Source of the DNA: Pedobacter steynii
GTDB lineage: Bacteria > Bacteroidota > Bacteroidia > Sphingobacteriales > Sphingobacteriaceae
Direction of reading: 5' to 3'
Assembly: GCF_900103665.1 (NCBI RefSeq)
Contig: NZ_FNGY01000004.1
Span: forward strand, 124,001-188,000
DNA length: 64,000 bases
The position numbers were made by a program, and so were the translations under genes. Of this stretch, positions 18,544 to 28,001 are shown piece by piece. The stretch's first letter is position 1. Every line of letters begins with the position of its first letter. The notes under the pieces are model-generated. The model worked only from the letters and a program-made list of their open reading frames with translations. It had not been told where the DNA came from and ran no database searches.

Positions 18544-18564
18544 GGGCGTACCAGATGTACGCCC
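18544..18564. terminator. bidirectional terminator after rocF
   Basis: GGGCGTAC, 5-nt loop, GTACGCCC: an 8-bp stem between two convergent genes, A-rich on the left. Confidence 0.75.
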
Positions 18565-18607
18565 CTTCTCCACTACACTAAATTTTTAACGATTAGAAAG
18601 ACATTTC

Positions 18608-19297
18608 CTACTTTTTCCTGTAGTTTGAGTATTCTGTGATGGTCTGAACAGTTAATGCCTGTCCAATAAATTTAGCTTGAATATTAAGGTCCTCGTTTAC
18701 CGGAAAGTAACGTTTCGTCTCCTCATTCCGTGTGTATTTGGTCGTCATCTCTAACTTTTCAGCATTGAGAATTTTAATTTTCAGTGGCTTTTCATTCAGT
18801 GCCTGCACCTGCTCCAGTTTCTTGCTTTTGAGATTAATGGTCATGTATAACCTGCAGTCTTTCATAAAAGCAGCATCCTTCGGAAGAGAAAGGGCATCTG
18901 GTTTATAACTAACCACCAGACATTCTGCAGACTCATTTTCAATTCTGTAGCTCGCCTCATCAGCCTTGTTTGACGATTCCGGTTTAACTTTTCCTTTGCG
19001 AAAGGTTTTAATGTCTCCATTTGATGGAGATTTTCCATCCATAGAAACTACGGTCCACTGTGCTTCTTTTGGAAGGTCTGGATCAAACTTTGCAACGGTC
19101 ACATTCGTTTTCCCTCCGGCTATTGTCGTTTGCCTGAAGTCGAAGGCGTAATCATCCGGTTCCTGAACATTGTTGGGATTGAGGATAGTAGCATCAATAC
19201 CGTGTTTAGAAAAGGCATCCAATACTGCTGTTTTTTGGGCAGAAACGCTGAGTGTGGACGCCACCAGAACAAAAAGAGCAAATAAACTCTTTATCAT
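18608..19297 (-). CDS. secreted protein of unknown function
   Basis: 229 residues starting MIKSLFALFVLVASTLSVSA-Q, a clear Sec signal peptide. The start at 19297 is chosen because AGGAGAAGG lies just before it, a good ribosome-binding site for this genome. The frame is open 26 codons further upstream, but a -7 element at 19373-19380 covers the first of those codons. The mature part has no motif I recognise; it is lysine- and beta-strand-rich with two short Cys-containing segments (ESAECLVV, KDCRLYM). It is convergent with rocF and separate from the LytTR operon to its right. Confidence 0.75.
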   Translation of the reverse strand: MIKSLFALFVLVASTLSVSAQKTAVLDAFSKHGIDATILNPNNVQEPDDYAFDFRQTTIAGGKTNVTVAKFDPDLPKEAQWTVVSMDGKSPSNGDIKTFRKGKVKPESSNKADEASYRIENESAECLVVSYKPDALSLPKDAAFMKDCRLYMTINLKSKKLEQVQALNEKPLKIKILNAEKLEMTTKYTRNEETKRYFPVNEDLNIQAKFIGQALTVQTITEYSNYRKK

Positions 19298-19372
19298 ACT
19301 ACCTTCTCCTTCAAACTTCTTTGTGTTTGTGTTTTTCATTTTTCTATGTTGTTTGTTATGACTTTGATAGCG

Positions 19373-19380
19373 CAAAATTA
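19373..19380 (-). promoter_or_regulatory. candidate -7 element for the secreted-protein gene
   Basis: Minus-strand TAATTTTG fits TAnnTTTG, about 76 bases upstream of the chosen start. Confidence 0.4.
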
Positions 19381-19473
19381 TAATGAACTCAGGCTGTTAA
19401 AAATTGAATCCTGAGCGAAACAACGAAAATGACAAGTGAAATGTAGATGGGCTGTATTGAAACGATTTTGAAA

Positions 19474-20241
19474 TTAATAATCCAACCAGATTTTAAATAA
19501 AGGTGCCTTTGCCCTGCTGACGATCACCTCCTCTTCTTCCTGATTTTTCAGTTTGAGTTTCAACTTACCATTGAAAAAATTATGGACCTTTTCAATAGTG
19601 TTGACATGTAAGATATACTGACGGTTTGCCCTAAAGAAATTTTTGGGTTCCAACTCCTTTTCCAATATTTCCATGGTCTGTGGTACCACAATTTGTTCTC
19701 CATTCATCAGGCTTGCATAAGTAACGTTCAGATGAGCATAAAAAAAGGCAATATCCTCCACATTGATTTTTCTATAGCTATCCCTGTATGGCAAGAAGAA
19801 ACGGGTCCGGTATTCTTTTGGCTGCATATGGCGGATGAGCTCCTCGATCAGGGGGGATTGCTGATAGGATTTCTGTAGAGAATTTTCAAACTTTATCATC
19901 GCAGTCTCCAGTTCTACCTCTTCAATCGGTTTAAGCAGATAATCTATGCTATTGTATTTAAATGCCTTAACTGCATATTCATCATATGCCGTGGTAAAAA
20001 TCACCGGGCATTTTACATCCGCAAGGTCGAAGACGTTGAAACTTAGCCCATCAGCCAGTTGTATGTCCATCAGGATCAGATCGGGCGCTTCGTTTTTGTC
20101 AAACCAGTCGACCGTTTTTTTAACACTGGGCAAAACACCTGCAATTTCAATATCAGGTCTTATTTTGAGCATCAGCCTTTGTATACGGTCTGAATTGAGC
20201 TGCTCATCTTCCAAAATCAATATTTTCTTTATGCCATTCAT
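19474..20241 (-). CDS. LytTR-family response regulator
   Basis: 255 residues: receiver domain with acidic pair E11/D12 (LILEDEQ), phosphoacceptor D59 (LILMDIQLADG) and lysine in LLKPIEE; LytTR domain at about 150-255 (RANRQYILHVNTI, GKLKLKLKNQ). It overlaps the kinase gene by 4 bp (ATGA), so the two are translationally coupled. It is clearly paralogous to the regulator at 10049-10810. The target is unknown; the outer-membrane protein gene at the head of the operon is the obvious candidate for control or sensing. Confidence 0.93.
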   Translation of the reverse strand: MNGIKKILILEDEQLNSDRIQRLMLKIRPDIEIAGVLPSVKKTVDWFDKNEAPDLILMDIQLADGLSFNVFDLADVKCPVIFTTAYDEYAVKAFKYNSIDYLLKPIEEVELETAMIKFENSLQKSYQQSPLIEELIRHMQPKEYRTRFFLPYRDSYRKINVEDIAFFYAHLNVTYASLMNGEQIVVPQTMEILEKELEPKNFFRANRQYILHVNTIEKVHNFFNGKLKLKLKNQEEEEVIVSRAKAPLFKIWLDY

Positions 20242-21290
20242 TTGATGAGTGGTACTTTTATGGTAAATGTTTTGTCGTCTTTTTCTACGACAGGCTTTCT
20301 ATCGCTTAATAAGGCATAACGACTGATGATATTTGTTAAGCCCAGCCCTGTAGAACCGGGCATTTTTATCAAAGGCAATAAGTTGTTGGATACGACCAGT
20401 TCATCATCGCTTGAATAAATGCTGATCACCAAAGGATCTTCTTCTTCCGTACGGTTATACTTTATGGCATTTTCAATGAACAGCTGAAGCGTAACCGGCG
20501 GGATCATCATATCGAGCCTGGATTCTTCAATCTCAATCCTAAAGTCGGTACCAGCCCCCATTCTATTGCGGATCAAAAAAAGGTAGGCTTCTAAAAATCT
20601 GAGTTCTTCACGCAGGCTGATCAGTTTTTTTTTGGAATTGATCAGCAGGTACCTATACACTTTTGCAAAATTCCAGGTATACTCATATCCCAGTTGCTGG
20701 TCCTTTAATATCAATTCCGAAAGTACACTCAGGTTATTGAAAACAAAATGTGGATCAAGCTGCAACTTAAGGGCCTGCAACTCTATTTCGGCCGCCAATT
20801 GCTTGCTTTGAGCAGCTTTTATCTCAAATTCGGCCGACTTCAGGGCCTCGGTTTTCCAATTCTTCAATAGAAAATCACCCGTGTTTAGTGCAGAGATCAT
20901 CAAACCCCAAAGCAGGATTAAAATCAGGGTGTATGCTCCTTCTCTTAAACCTACATAGGGTGAAGGCATGGCCAAAAAATCCGCAAATATCAGAAAGACA
21001 ATAACCAGGCATATGATAATAAACAACACGCCCAGGGTTTGGTACAACGCCTGGATCAGTAAGCGTTTTAAGGGGCTTACCATCCAGGAAATCCGCTTAT
21101 TCAATCCCTTGTCTATGAAGAGGTTCAACTCCACTATGGCCGCGTAAAACAACAGGTTTACCAGAATGTCCGAGAGGATCCTTGAGGTTGGCATCGCCAC
21201 ATACTCCTGCCAATAGGAATAGGGAAATATGACGAATCCGGTAGCATAAGAAAATACACAAGTGAATACAATCATAAACACCCTCTTCAT
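20238..21290 (-). CDS. LytS/YpdA-type sensor histidine kinase
   Basis: 350 residues with the start at MKRVFMIVF, where AAAAGGAG lies 4 bases upstream; the frame is open for 22 more codons, but those include A/T-rich sequence between genes. Four transmembrane segments in residues 5-135, a coiled region (QSKQLAAEIELQALKLQ), then the His_kinase domain with H181 in LDPHFVFNNLS, N-box IENAIKYN and G-box STGLGLTNIISRY. Signals received by this family are largely unknown. It is the middle gene of an OMP - kinase - regulator operon. Confidence 0.92.
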   Translation of the reverse strand: MKRVFMIVFTCVFSYATGFVIFPYSYWQEYVAMPTSRILSDILVNLLFYAAIVELNLFIDKGLNKRISWMVSPLKRLLIQALYQTLGVLFIIICLVIVFLIFADFLAMPSPYVGLREGAYTLILILLWGLMISALNTGDFLLKNWKTEALKSAEFEIKAAQSKQLAAEIELQALKLQLDPHFVFNNLSVLSELILKDQQLGYEYTWNFAKVYRYLLINSKKKLISLREELRFLEAYLFLIRNRMGAGTDFRIEIEESRLDMMIPPVTLQLFIENAIKYNRTEEEDPLVISIYSSDDELVVSNNLLPLIKMPGSTGLGLTNIISRYALLSDRKPVVEKDDKTFTIKVPLIK

Positions 21291-21365
21291 TATACTCCTT
21301 TTCATTATGCAGTTCTTTTTGACGATTTCAATAATGATTTTTAAATCGACCGGCAAAATTATGAT

Positions 21366-21968
21366 TTAAAATCTGAAACTGATCCCCGCTGTGGCAATGC
21401 CTTTATAACCATAACCCAACTCCGCAAATGCGCCAATTTTTTTCCCTACCCTTAATCCAATCGGATTCACCTGGAAGGCAAATGACAGGGAATTGTCGCC
21501 ATAGCGTTTGCCAGGAGACAGCTCTTTATCTCTGGCAACTAATACACCCGCAGCAGCAGTACCATAAAAAGTAAGCAAAGGTGTTTTTATATAGGCAAAT
21601 TCTGCTGTGGGTAAGACCAACAGGTATTCTCCCCTTCTAGTATATTTTGTCGTTGTTTCAGCAATCGTTGTCTGATAATTTCTATCCATTTGCAGGTAGC
21701 TGAGGTCTGCACCAACTTTTACACGATCAGAAAGGCGGTATCGGTATCCAAGCTCAAACATGCCGAGCGACTTACTTTTGGTGTCTTTAATCTTAACACC
21801 AGTCAATCCGCTAACGATTGCATTCGAAAACGCATTTACAAGTCCCTCTCCAATAGTTATACCTGCTGCATCACTAATTCCGGCACGTATTTCATGTTTT
21901 TCTGTTTCCTGCGCAGTTGCGGCAAATGCTGAGATCATTAAGGTCAAAACGACAATTGATTTTTTCAT
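21366..21968 (-). CDS. outer-membrane beta-barrel-like secreted protein
   Basis: 200 residues starting MKKSIVVLTLMISAFAATAQ, a signal peptide. The open frame upstream of it is not used because it lacks coding character. The mature part has alternating amphipathic strands (YRYRLSDRVKVGADLSYLQM; AFAELGYGYKGIATAGISFRF) ending in Phe, as in small 8-strand outer-membrane barrels. First gene of a putative operon with the LytS/LytTR pair. Function unknown; it may deliver a surface signal to the kinase, which is speculation from gene order. Confidence 0.75.
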   Translation of the reverse strand: MKKSIVVLTLMISAFAATAQETEKHEIRAGISDAAGITIGEGLVNAFSNAIVSGLTGVKIKDTKSKSLGMFELGYRYRLSDRVKVGADLSYLQMDRNYQTTIAETTTKYTRRGEYLLVLPTAEFAYIKTPLLTFYGTAAAGVLVARDKELSPGKRYGDNSLSFAFQVNPIGLRVGKKIGAFAELGYGYKGIATAGISFRF

Positions 21969-22096
21969 TGTTTTTAAAATTTGATGTTTCATTTGAATCT
22001 TTGTTTTTTTCAATAGACACCTGTATTACCCAGGTTTCAATTCTAATACGCAGAAAGAATAAATACCCCTATGCCTTAAAATATTTTTTTAGTTTG

Positions 22097-22104
22097 TAAG
22101 TTTG
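22097..22104 (+). promoter_or_regulatory. promoter -7 element for the ECF sigma gene
   Basis: TAAGTTTG fits TAnnTTTG. It overlaps an alternative TTG start codon at 22102 and so supports the ATG at 22126 as the real start of the gene. Confidence 0.5.
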
Positions 22105-22125
22105 GACCATTCTTACCAGGAAGGA

Positions 22126-22698
22126 ATGCAGAGAGACCATACAGGATTTAAGGAGTTATATTACAGGGATTACCAGCAATTGTGTAATCATGCATTTAAA
22201 TACCTTGGCGACCGGGATGAGAGTGAAGATATCGTCCAGGACGTAATGATCAGGTTTTGGGAGCTCAAAAAAGAAATGGTTCATGATCCTGCAGCGAAAT
22301 ACTACCTGTTAACAGCAGTCCGCAACAGATGTATCAATGTGCTGCGCAAAAAGGTCTACATGCTGTCGACCGAAGAGAATGAAATTGAGATTGCGGATAC
22401 CGTTTATACAGAAAAGCCTGAACTAGACGTAGATCATCTTGTTGAACGTGCTTTTGAGCACTTATCACCCAAATGCGCGGAAGTTTTCAAACTAAGCCGC
22501 ATGGGAAATTTAACCTATCAGCAGATTGCAGCCCAATTGAACATTTCTATTAAAACAGTAGAAAATCAAATGGGAAAAGCGATAAAGCACATGCGTAATT
22601 TCATTAGTCAGAATCCACTCCTTTCACTTGTTGTAGCAGTATTGATCAAATTGTTCATTAATTTCATAGGGGTTTTTAGTCGATCGGGGTTTAACTAA
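22126..22698 (+). CDS. ECF RNA polymerase sigma factor (FecI-like)
   Basis: 190 residues. Region 2 (FKELYYRDYQQL...DRDESEDIVQDVMIRFWE) and region 4 (LSPKCAEVFKLSRMGNLTYQQIAAQLNISIKTVENQMGKAIKHMR) are complete, and the C-terminus is hydrophobic, as is common in Bacteroidota FecI-like factors. I start at the ATG at 22126: AGGAAGGA precedes it and a promoter element lies over the upstream TTG. The gene ends in TAATG overlap with fecR. It should direct transcription of its own surface-signalling locus when FecR releases it. Confidence 0.93.
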   Translation: MQRDHTGFKELYYRDYQQLCNHAFKYLGDRDESEDIVQDVMIRFWELKKEMVHDPAAKYYLLTAVRNRCINVLRKKVYMLSTEENEIEIADTVYTEKPELDVDHLVERAFEHLSPKCAEVFKLSRMGNLTYQQIAAQLNISIKTVENQMGKAIKHMRNFISQNPLLSLVVAVLIKLFINFIGVFSRSGFN

Positions 22699-23669
22699 TG
22701 AGTAGCAATATGGAAACAGAAGAAATCAACAGCTTGTTGGCAAAACATTTCGCGAAGGAAACAGACACTGCAGAAGAGCTGATTGTCCTGGAATGGATCA
22801 AATCCAATCCTGAGGAATACCTCTCCCTAAAAATCCTTTGGGCCGATAGCCATGTTGCGCAGCATCCACAACTATTCTCAGCAGATAAAAGCTGGGGAAA
22901 AGTAGCCGGCCAAATCGGCTTCGGTGAGCAATCGGCTCTGCCTTTAGTTAAACGCAAAAAGACTGGTTATTGGCTCGCTGCAGCTTCGATAATTGCCATC
23001 ATATCCGTTGCCCTTTTCTTTTACGCAACTTCTTCTGTTACCCTAAGCACCCAACTGGCTGAAATTAAAAACATTACTTTAAGTGATGGAACCACGGTAA
23101 CCTTAAATGAAAATTCACGCCTCAGCTATCCCCGTTATTTCTTCTCAAAAAGAAATATTGAACTCGAAGGGGAAGCATTTTTTGATGTGAAACACGATGT
23201 AAAAAGGCCTTTTAAAGTCCAAACCAAACAGTTCCTTGTGAATGTGCTAGGTACTTCCTTTTTGGTGAAAAGTATTGAAAACACCATAATCGTTAATGTC
23301 AAAAGCGGTAAGGTCGCTGTAAAAAATATAGGGAGCAAAGATCAGCTCACACTACTTGGAGGCGAAGGCGCACAGCTGGTATCCGGAGCCCTGCAAAAAC
23401 AAACCCTCCGCGATGAGAACTACCTCGCCTGGAAAACAAAGGAACTTTCCTTTACTGATATTCCGTTAGCGGAAGTCTTCCGCACACTGGAGAACTACTA
23501 TCATGTCAGGATTACCACAGATGGTACTCATCCATCGAACTGTAAAGTAACCACCAAATTTAAAAATGAAACATTGGAAGATGTGCTAAAAGAACTGGAA
23601 CTACTTTTCGGATTTAACCACAAAACGAAGGGCAATACAGTTAGTATTTCAGCAATAACATGCCGCTAA
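22698..23669 (+). CDS. FecR-family anti-sigma factor
   Basis: 323 residues: short cytoplasmic N-terminal sigma-binding part (1-88), one transmembrane helix (about 91-110, YWLAAASIIAIISVALFFY), and a periplasmic FecR domain (LSDGTTVTLNENSRLSYPRYF; EGEAFFDVKHDVKRPFKV; VLGTSFLVKS) followed by a DUF4974 region (LAWKTKELSFTDIPLAEVFRTLENYYHV). The start overlaps the sigma gene stop. It transmits the state of the receptor encoded next to the sigma factor. Confidence 0.93.
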   Translation: MSSNMETEEINSLLAKHFAKETDTAEELIVLEWIKSNPEEYLSLKILWADSHVAQHPQLFSADKSWGKVAGQIGFGEQSALPLVKRKKTGYWLAAASIIAIISVALFFYATSSVTLSTQLAEIKNITLSDGTTVTLNENSRLSYPRYFFSKRNIELEGEAFFDVKHDVKRPFKVQTKQFLVNVLGTSFLVKSIENTIIVNVKSGKVAVKNIGSKDQLTLLGGEGAQLVSGALQKQTLRDENYLAWKTKELSFTDIPLAEVFRTLENYYHVRITTDGTHPSNCKVTTKFKNETLEDVLKELELLFGFNHKTKGNTVSISAITCR

Positions 23670-23670
23670 A

Positions 23671-26190
23671 ATGCTTAAATATTTATCCTGTTTATTCCTT
23701 TTTCTTTTTCTCATTTCGGGACATAAAAAAATATATGCCCAGGAAAAGAAAGGCCTCGCTGATCAGGAAATCAGGATAACGATAAGTGAAGGCACACTCG
23801 GGCAATACCTGAATGCGATTGTCGCCCAGGGTGTAAATCTATCCTACAGCAGTAACCAACTCCCGCTGGCCGACAAAATCAAATTAAACAAGGGCGTTTA
23901 CAAGGCAGCTCAGCTACTGCGTCTCTTATTGTCCACTTATCCAGTGGAAATCAAAACAGAACGCGATAAGATCATCCTCTATGTTCCACAGCCACAAGCC
24001 GCAAGCTCCCATACCCTTAGTGGTTTCATTTATTCCGGCGATAGCATGGAAGCATTGCCCTACGCATCAATAAGAATTTCCGGAACAAATCTTGGAACGC
24101 AAAGCAATGAATACGGCTTTTATACGATCGAACTGCCAACAGGCATCAATTATCTGCAGCTGAGTTATTCAGGATATCGTACCCTCAGGGATACCATTAA
24201 GATCAGCGGGTCAAAAGTCCTCAACTTCAGTCTTCAACCCGGATTATTCCTGGCCGAAGTGAAGATTAGCGCGCCTAAACTTACTGAAGGAGCAACAGAG
24301 CTGCAAACGATCAACCTGAAGACCGTCGGTGATTTGCCCATGGCATTGGGAGAAACGGACCCACTGAAAGCAATCCAGTTAAAAGCTGGCGTAACCGGCG
24401 GATTAGCAGGAGGAAATATGTACGTACGTGGCGGAAGTCCGGATCAAAATCTTGTGCTCCTGGACGGCATACCTGTTTATAATTACAACCATTTCACCGG
24501 GCTCCTGTCTATCTTCAATAACGACGCCGTAAAACACATTGACTTTTATAAAGGAGCCTTTCCTTCCCGTTACGAAGGCCGTTTATCATCGGTAATCGAT
24601 GTAAAGACCAAAGACGGAGATATGCAAAAATACCATGGTGCCGTGAATATCGGTTTATTGACCAGCTCTGCCATGATTGAAGGACCATTAATCAAAAATA
24701 AGATCTCTTTCTTAGCCAGTTTCAGAAGAAGCTGGGTTGATGGCCTTACCTATCTTTTGACCAAAGGAGACAATGGGCTAAAATATTACCTGTACGATGC
24801 GAACCTCAAAATCAATTACTGGATTGATTCGACCAGCCGTATTTATCTGAGTGCCTACAAGGGCAGCGACCGGTTCAGGCTGAATCTCTCTGATGATAAA
24901 ACATCAGCGATCGGCTTAAACTGGAGTAATCAATTGCTTTCCTTCAGGTGGAATAAAGTACATAGCCCCAGGTTGTTTCACAACAGCACACTCTCCTATA
25001 GCGAATTCAAAAATCAGCTGGAAGATCAGGATCAGAATGGAGATCGTCAGTTCAACAAAATAACTGACATCGGCATAGACAACGACCTGAGTTATAGCTG
25101 GAACAATACCGTAAAAAGCTATTTCGGAATCAAGGCAAAACTGACCCGGTTTCAGTCGGCACCAGACGCTGAACTCCAGTCCGATATAGAGGACCAACAC
25201 TCTGTACATCTACAAGCCTATACAGACAACGATGTCGATATTTTGCCTCAACTCAAACTAAGGGCCGGCTTACATTATACTGCTTTCATCACCAGCGGAA
25301 AAACCTACCATTCTTTTCAGCCCCGCACAAAATTAACCTATACCGCCAATGATCAGCATCAATTTTACGCATCATACGCGATCATGGCGCAGTTCTATCA
25401 CCAGATTACGATCAATGCCCTCTCTCTTCCAAACGAATTCAGGGCGCCAAGTACTGCCGAACTGCCACCTCAGCAATCGGCGATCTATGAAATAGGATAC
25501 CTGAACCATCTCCCTTCTTCAGGACGAATCGGTATCCAGTTCTACAGAAAAGATTTTTCCAACCTCCTGATGTACAGGCCACAACAAAATGCATTAGAAG
25601 GGCAACTGGCCGGTAATTGGAGAGACCGCCTGATCAGTGGAAAAGGTCATAGTCAGGGCGTCGAGATTGAATATGCCCAGGACTTTAAATGGCTTTCTGT
25701 TCAGGCCTCCTATACACTCTTTAAAACGATGTTTATTTTTGATCAGGTCAACAATGGAAAAGCATTTAAAGCGCCACACGACATCCGGAACCAGTTCAAC
25801 ACGGCAATTACGGTAAATTTAAGTTCTAAATGGAGCTGCTCAACGCTATTTACGTATAGCAGCGGAATGCTGATTACCCTACCCGGATACGCCTTGCCTG
25901 ACCTCGACCATGTACTCTCCGGAACAGCAAAAGATGCCCCAACCTATTTGTATGCTACCGAACCAAATAATTATAGGCTTCCGGCAAATTACGGCCTGAA
26001 CATTGGCGCAGTATACCAAACCAAATTCCGGGCAAGACAACAAGGAAGATTACATTTTGGAATCAATAATATTTTAGGAAAACCCCGGCCTTTTCAAGTG
26101 AATGCAAGCCTGGAAAACAACAAAATAAATGTCACGCAGATCATACCCTTTAAATTATTACCATATGTGGGCTACTCGTATTCTTTTTAA
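23671..26190 (+). CDS. TonB-dependent receptor with STN and carboxypeptidase-like domains
   Basis: 839 residues with signal peptide (1-23). STN signalling domain at about 33-110, carboxypeptidase-regulatory-like beta-sandwich at 115-195 (LSGFIYSGDSMEALPYASIRISG), plug domain from about 205 (GGNMYVRGGSPDQNLVLLDGIPVYNYNHFTG), then a 22-strand barrel ending in aromatic YSYSF. The STN domain is the part that touches FecR in the periplasm. It lies one base after fecR. No SusD follows; instead a DUF4249 lipoprotein overlaps the 3' end. The substrate is unknown. Such receptor/DUF4249 pairs are common in Sphingobacteriaceae. Confidence 0.92.
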   Translation: MLKYLSCLFLFLFLISGHKKIYAQEKKGLADQEIRITISEGTLGQYLNAIVAQGVNLSYSSNQLPLADKIKLNKGVYKAAQLLRLLLSTYPVEIKTERDKIILYVPQPQAASSHTLSGFIYSGDSMEALPYASIRISGTNLGTQSNEYGFYTIELPTGINYLQLSYSGYRTLRDTIKISGSKVLNFSLQPGLFLAEVKISAPKLTEGATELQTINLKTVGDLPMALGETDPLKAIQLKAGVTGGLAGGNMYVRGGSPDQNLVLLDGIPVYNYNHFTGLLSIFNNDAVKHIDFYKGAFPSRYEGRLSSVIDVKTKDGDMQKYHGAVNIGLLTSSAMIEGPLIKNKISFLASFRRSWVDGLTYLLTKGDNGLKYYLYDANLKINYWIDSTSRIYLSAYKGSDRFRLNLSDDKTSAIGLNWSNQLLSFRWNKVHSPRLFHNSTLSYSEFKNQLEDQDQNGDRQFNKITDIGIDNDLSYSWNNTVKSYFGIKAKLTRFQSAPDAELQSDIEDQHSVHLQAYTDNDVDILPQLKLRAGLHYTAFITSGKTYHSFQPRTKLTYTANDQHQFYASYAIMAQFYHQITINALSLPNEFRAPSTAELPPQQSAIYEIGYLNHLPSSGRIGIQFYRKDFSNLLMYRPQQNALEGQLAGNWRDRLISGKGHSQGVEIEYAQDFKWLSVQASYTLFKTMFIFDQVNNGKAFKAPHDIRNQFNTAITVNLSSKWSCSTLFTYSSGMLITLPGYALPDLDHVLSGTAKDAPTYLYATEPNNYRLPANYGLNIGAVYQTKFRARQQGRLHFGINNILGKPRPFQVNASLENNKINVTQIIPFKLLPYVGYSYSF

Positions 26191-27022
26191 ATGGCCGGTT
26201 TTATTACTGTTGATATCAGTATTTCTTATGAGCTGTGAAGAAACCATCACGCCGAAGCTTCCGGAAGAAAGCAAAATAGCCGTAACAGCTCAACTTACTT
26301 CAGGACAAGCTCCTGTATTGCATATAGTTGAAATAAATAACATCAACAAACAGGAAAGCCCAAAAACGATTGAAAATGCGGAAGTATCTATTCAGGATGT
26401 GCAGACTAAAGAAATATTTTCCTGTTTGCCGCTGAGCGATGGATATTGGAAAAATGAACGTTTCCAGGCGCAACCGGGTAAAACCTATCAGCTAAATGTA
26501 AAAACAAAAAACCGGGAAGTTAACGCGGTATGTACAGTTCCCTCCTCATTTACAACGAGTGCCGAACGGAGTGATGATCAGAACGAAAGCACCATCACAC
26601 TTCAGTTGCCTGTACCCAACCTCAGCCCACTTGTCCTTACCATGGAAGCCAGGACTTACCGCATGGAAGGCACAAATATCGTTTACCTGAGTAACTGGGA
26701 AAAGGTGAACATGAAATGTAAAGATGCAGCAACAGACAATATTCGGTACCAGGAATTGCCTGCACCTTATTCAAAGCTTTTTCTCCCTGCCAAAACAACA
26801 ATCAAACAGTTGGTCTTCTCTCCCGAATATCAAAATGGATTGAGAAAATTCAGGGTACATGTCAAATCTGTGGAACCGGTCTATTACAAATACCTTTATG
26901 ATTACGAATACCTGAAAAACAATAACTCCAATGGGGCGAATTCCTATATCGGCCTGCAAAGCAATATCAACAATGGCCTGGGCATATTTGGGGGAGTTTA
27001 TGAAAATGTAATAGCGCTTTAG
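26165..27022 (+). CDS. DUF4249 lipoprotein
   Basis: 285 residues beginning MWATRILFKWPVLLLLISVFL then a lipobox LMSC. The first in-frame ATG is 12 codons earlier but the stretch up to here lacks signal character, so I use this one; it overlaps the receptor gene by 26 bp. The mature part has the beta-rich DUF4249 layout (ITPKLPEESKIAVTAQLTSG; VENAEVSI-like ENAEVSIQDV; PGKTYQLNVKT). Proteins of this family are anchored outside and accompany TonB receptors; a substrate-binding or plug-like role is inferred, not shown. Confidence 0.85.
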   Translation: MWATRILFKWPVLLLLISVFLMSCEETITPKLPEESKIAVTAQLTSGQAPVLHIVEINNINKQESPKTIENAEVSIQDVQTKEIFSCLPLSDGYWKNERFQAQPGKTYQLNVKTKNREVNAVCTVPSSFTTSAERSDDQNESTITLQLPVPNLSPLVLTMEARTYRMEGTNIVYLSNWEKVNMKCKDAATDNIRYQELPAPYSKLFLPAKTTIKQLVFSPEYQNGLRKFRVHVKSVEPVYYKYLYDYEYLKNNNSNGANSYIGLQSNINNGLGIFGGVYENVIAL

Positions 27023-27026
27023 TAAA

Positions 27027-27058
27027 AAAGGGCGTACCCTAAATCAGGATACGCCCTT
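27027..27058. terminator. bidirectional terminator between convergent operons
   Basis: AAAGGGCGTA-c-CCT, 5-nt loop, AGG-a-TACGCCCTTT: a strong hairpin flanked by A and T runs, between convergent genes. Confidence 0.85.
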
Positions 27059-27078
27059 TAAAACATTAAACTGAATTT

Positions 27079-27999
27079 CTAGCGCCTGGACGTAAAAAAC
27101 CTTAGCCCCAGTTCAAACGAGCTGCCCAGCGTACCTCCGCTAAAACCATCACTCCCTGAATTGTAAGCGCCGGAAATCTGAAAAGCATCCAGCACCTTAA
27201 AGCCAATTCCTGCGGTTACACTTTTATTGGAATGGTACAAGCCATAGATATTAATCGTATGCTGCACAAAATCTACATTTGCACCCGCATCGATAATGCT
27301 TTTCATTCCTTTAAAACTACGAAAGGCAACTTTAGGTTCCAGATGAACAGGATCGCTGGCATTACCGAAGCCCAATTTATAAGCCGCAGAAGCAATAAAA
27401 GTACCCTGACTCAATACCGTTTTTTCCTTATCCCTTAACGTAGAAACCAAATTCGGGCTTACCGCCTGAAGCGTTAAACCATCGTACTGAAAAGCAACGC
27501 CGAAGTCTGCTTCGAACTGCATTTTACGGTCATTAAAGTTGTAAAGCATTTCATCCGAAGGATCACCGATAATCTGGTTGGCATTAAACCGTTCCTGAAT
27601 CCCCCCTGCTGAGATCCCAAAATGAAGGCTTTGATTTTCCTGATTTAGTTTTACCTGATAGGCATAACTCCCCATGATTCTCGTCGTGCTTAAGGCCCCA
27701 ATCTTATCCAGTGATAAATTGAATCCAACTCCAACGGCATCGCTCAGCCCATAATCAGCGGTAAAGGACATGGTTTTAGCCCCATTGCTTACCGAGGTTG
27801 ATTCCCTGTTATATGCCGTATTGATGTTGAGTTCAGTTGACCTTAACCCCGCCATTGCAGGATTAAGAAGGTATTGATTTTGAAAATATCCTGTCCCAAA
27901 ACTGCTGGTCTGGGCATAGGCTGCTATCGGCACACAAAAAGCCATGGCCAGCAGCAATAACAGGAATAATATAGTTTGAATTTGATTTTTCATTTCCAT
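27079..27999 (-). CDS. PorP/SprF-family type IX secretion membrane protein
   Basis: 306 residues with a signal peptide (to about residue 30, AAYAQ). The family opening is visible: FGTGYFQNQYLLNPAMAGLRSTELNINTAYN is the PorP/SprF block (Q-x-x-x-NPA-x-AG). The remainder is barrel strands ending SFELGLRFFTSRR. Family knowledge: PorP/SprF outer-membrane proteins pair with T9SS cargo carrying a type-B C-terminal domain and are needed for its surface delivery. Exactly such a cargo gene lies 2 bp upstream in the same operon. Confidence 0.9.
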   Translation of the reverse strand: MEMKNQIQTILFLLLLLAMAFCVPIAAYAQTSSFGTGYFQNQYLLNPAMAGLRSTELNINTAYNRESTSVSNGAKTMSFTADYGLSDAVGVGFNLSLDKIGALSTTRIMGSYAYQVKLNQENQSLHFGISAGGIQERFNANQIIGDPSDEMLYNFNDRKMQFEADFGVAFQYDGLTLQAVSPNLVSTLRDKEKTVLSQGTFIASAAYKLGFGNASDPVHLEPKVAFRSFKGMKSIIDAGANVDFVQHTINIYGLYHSNKSVTAGIGFKVLDAFQISGAYNSGSDGFSGGTLGSSFELGLRFFTSRR

Positions 28000-28001
28000 T
28001 C

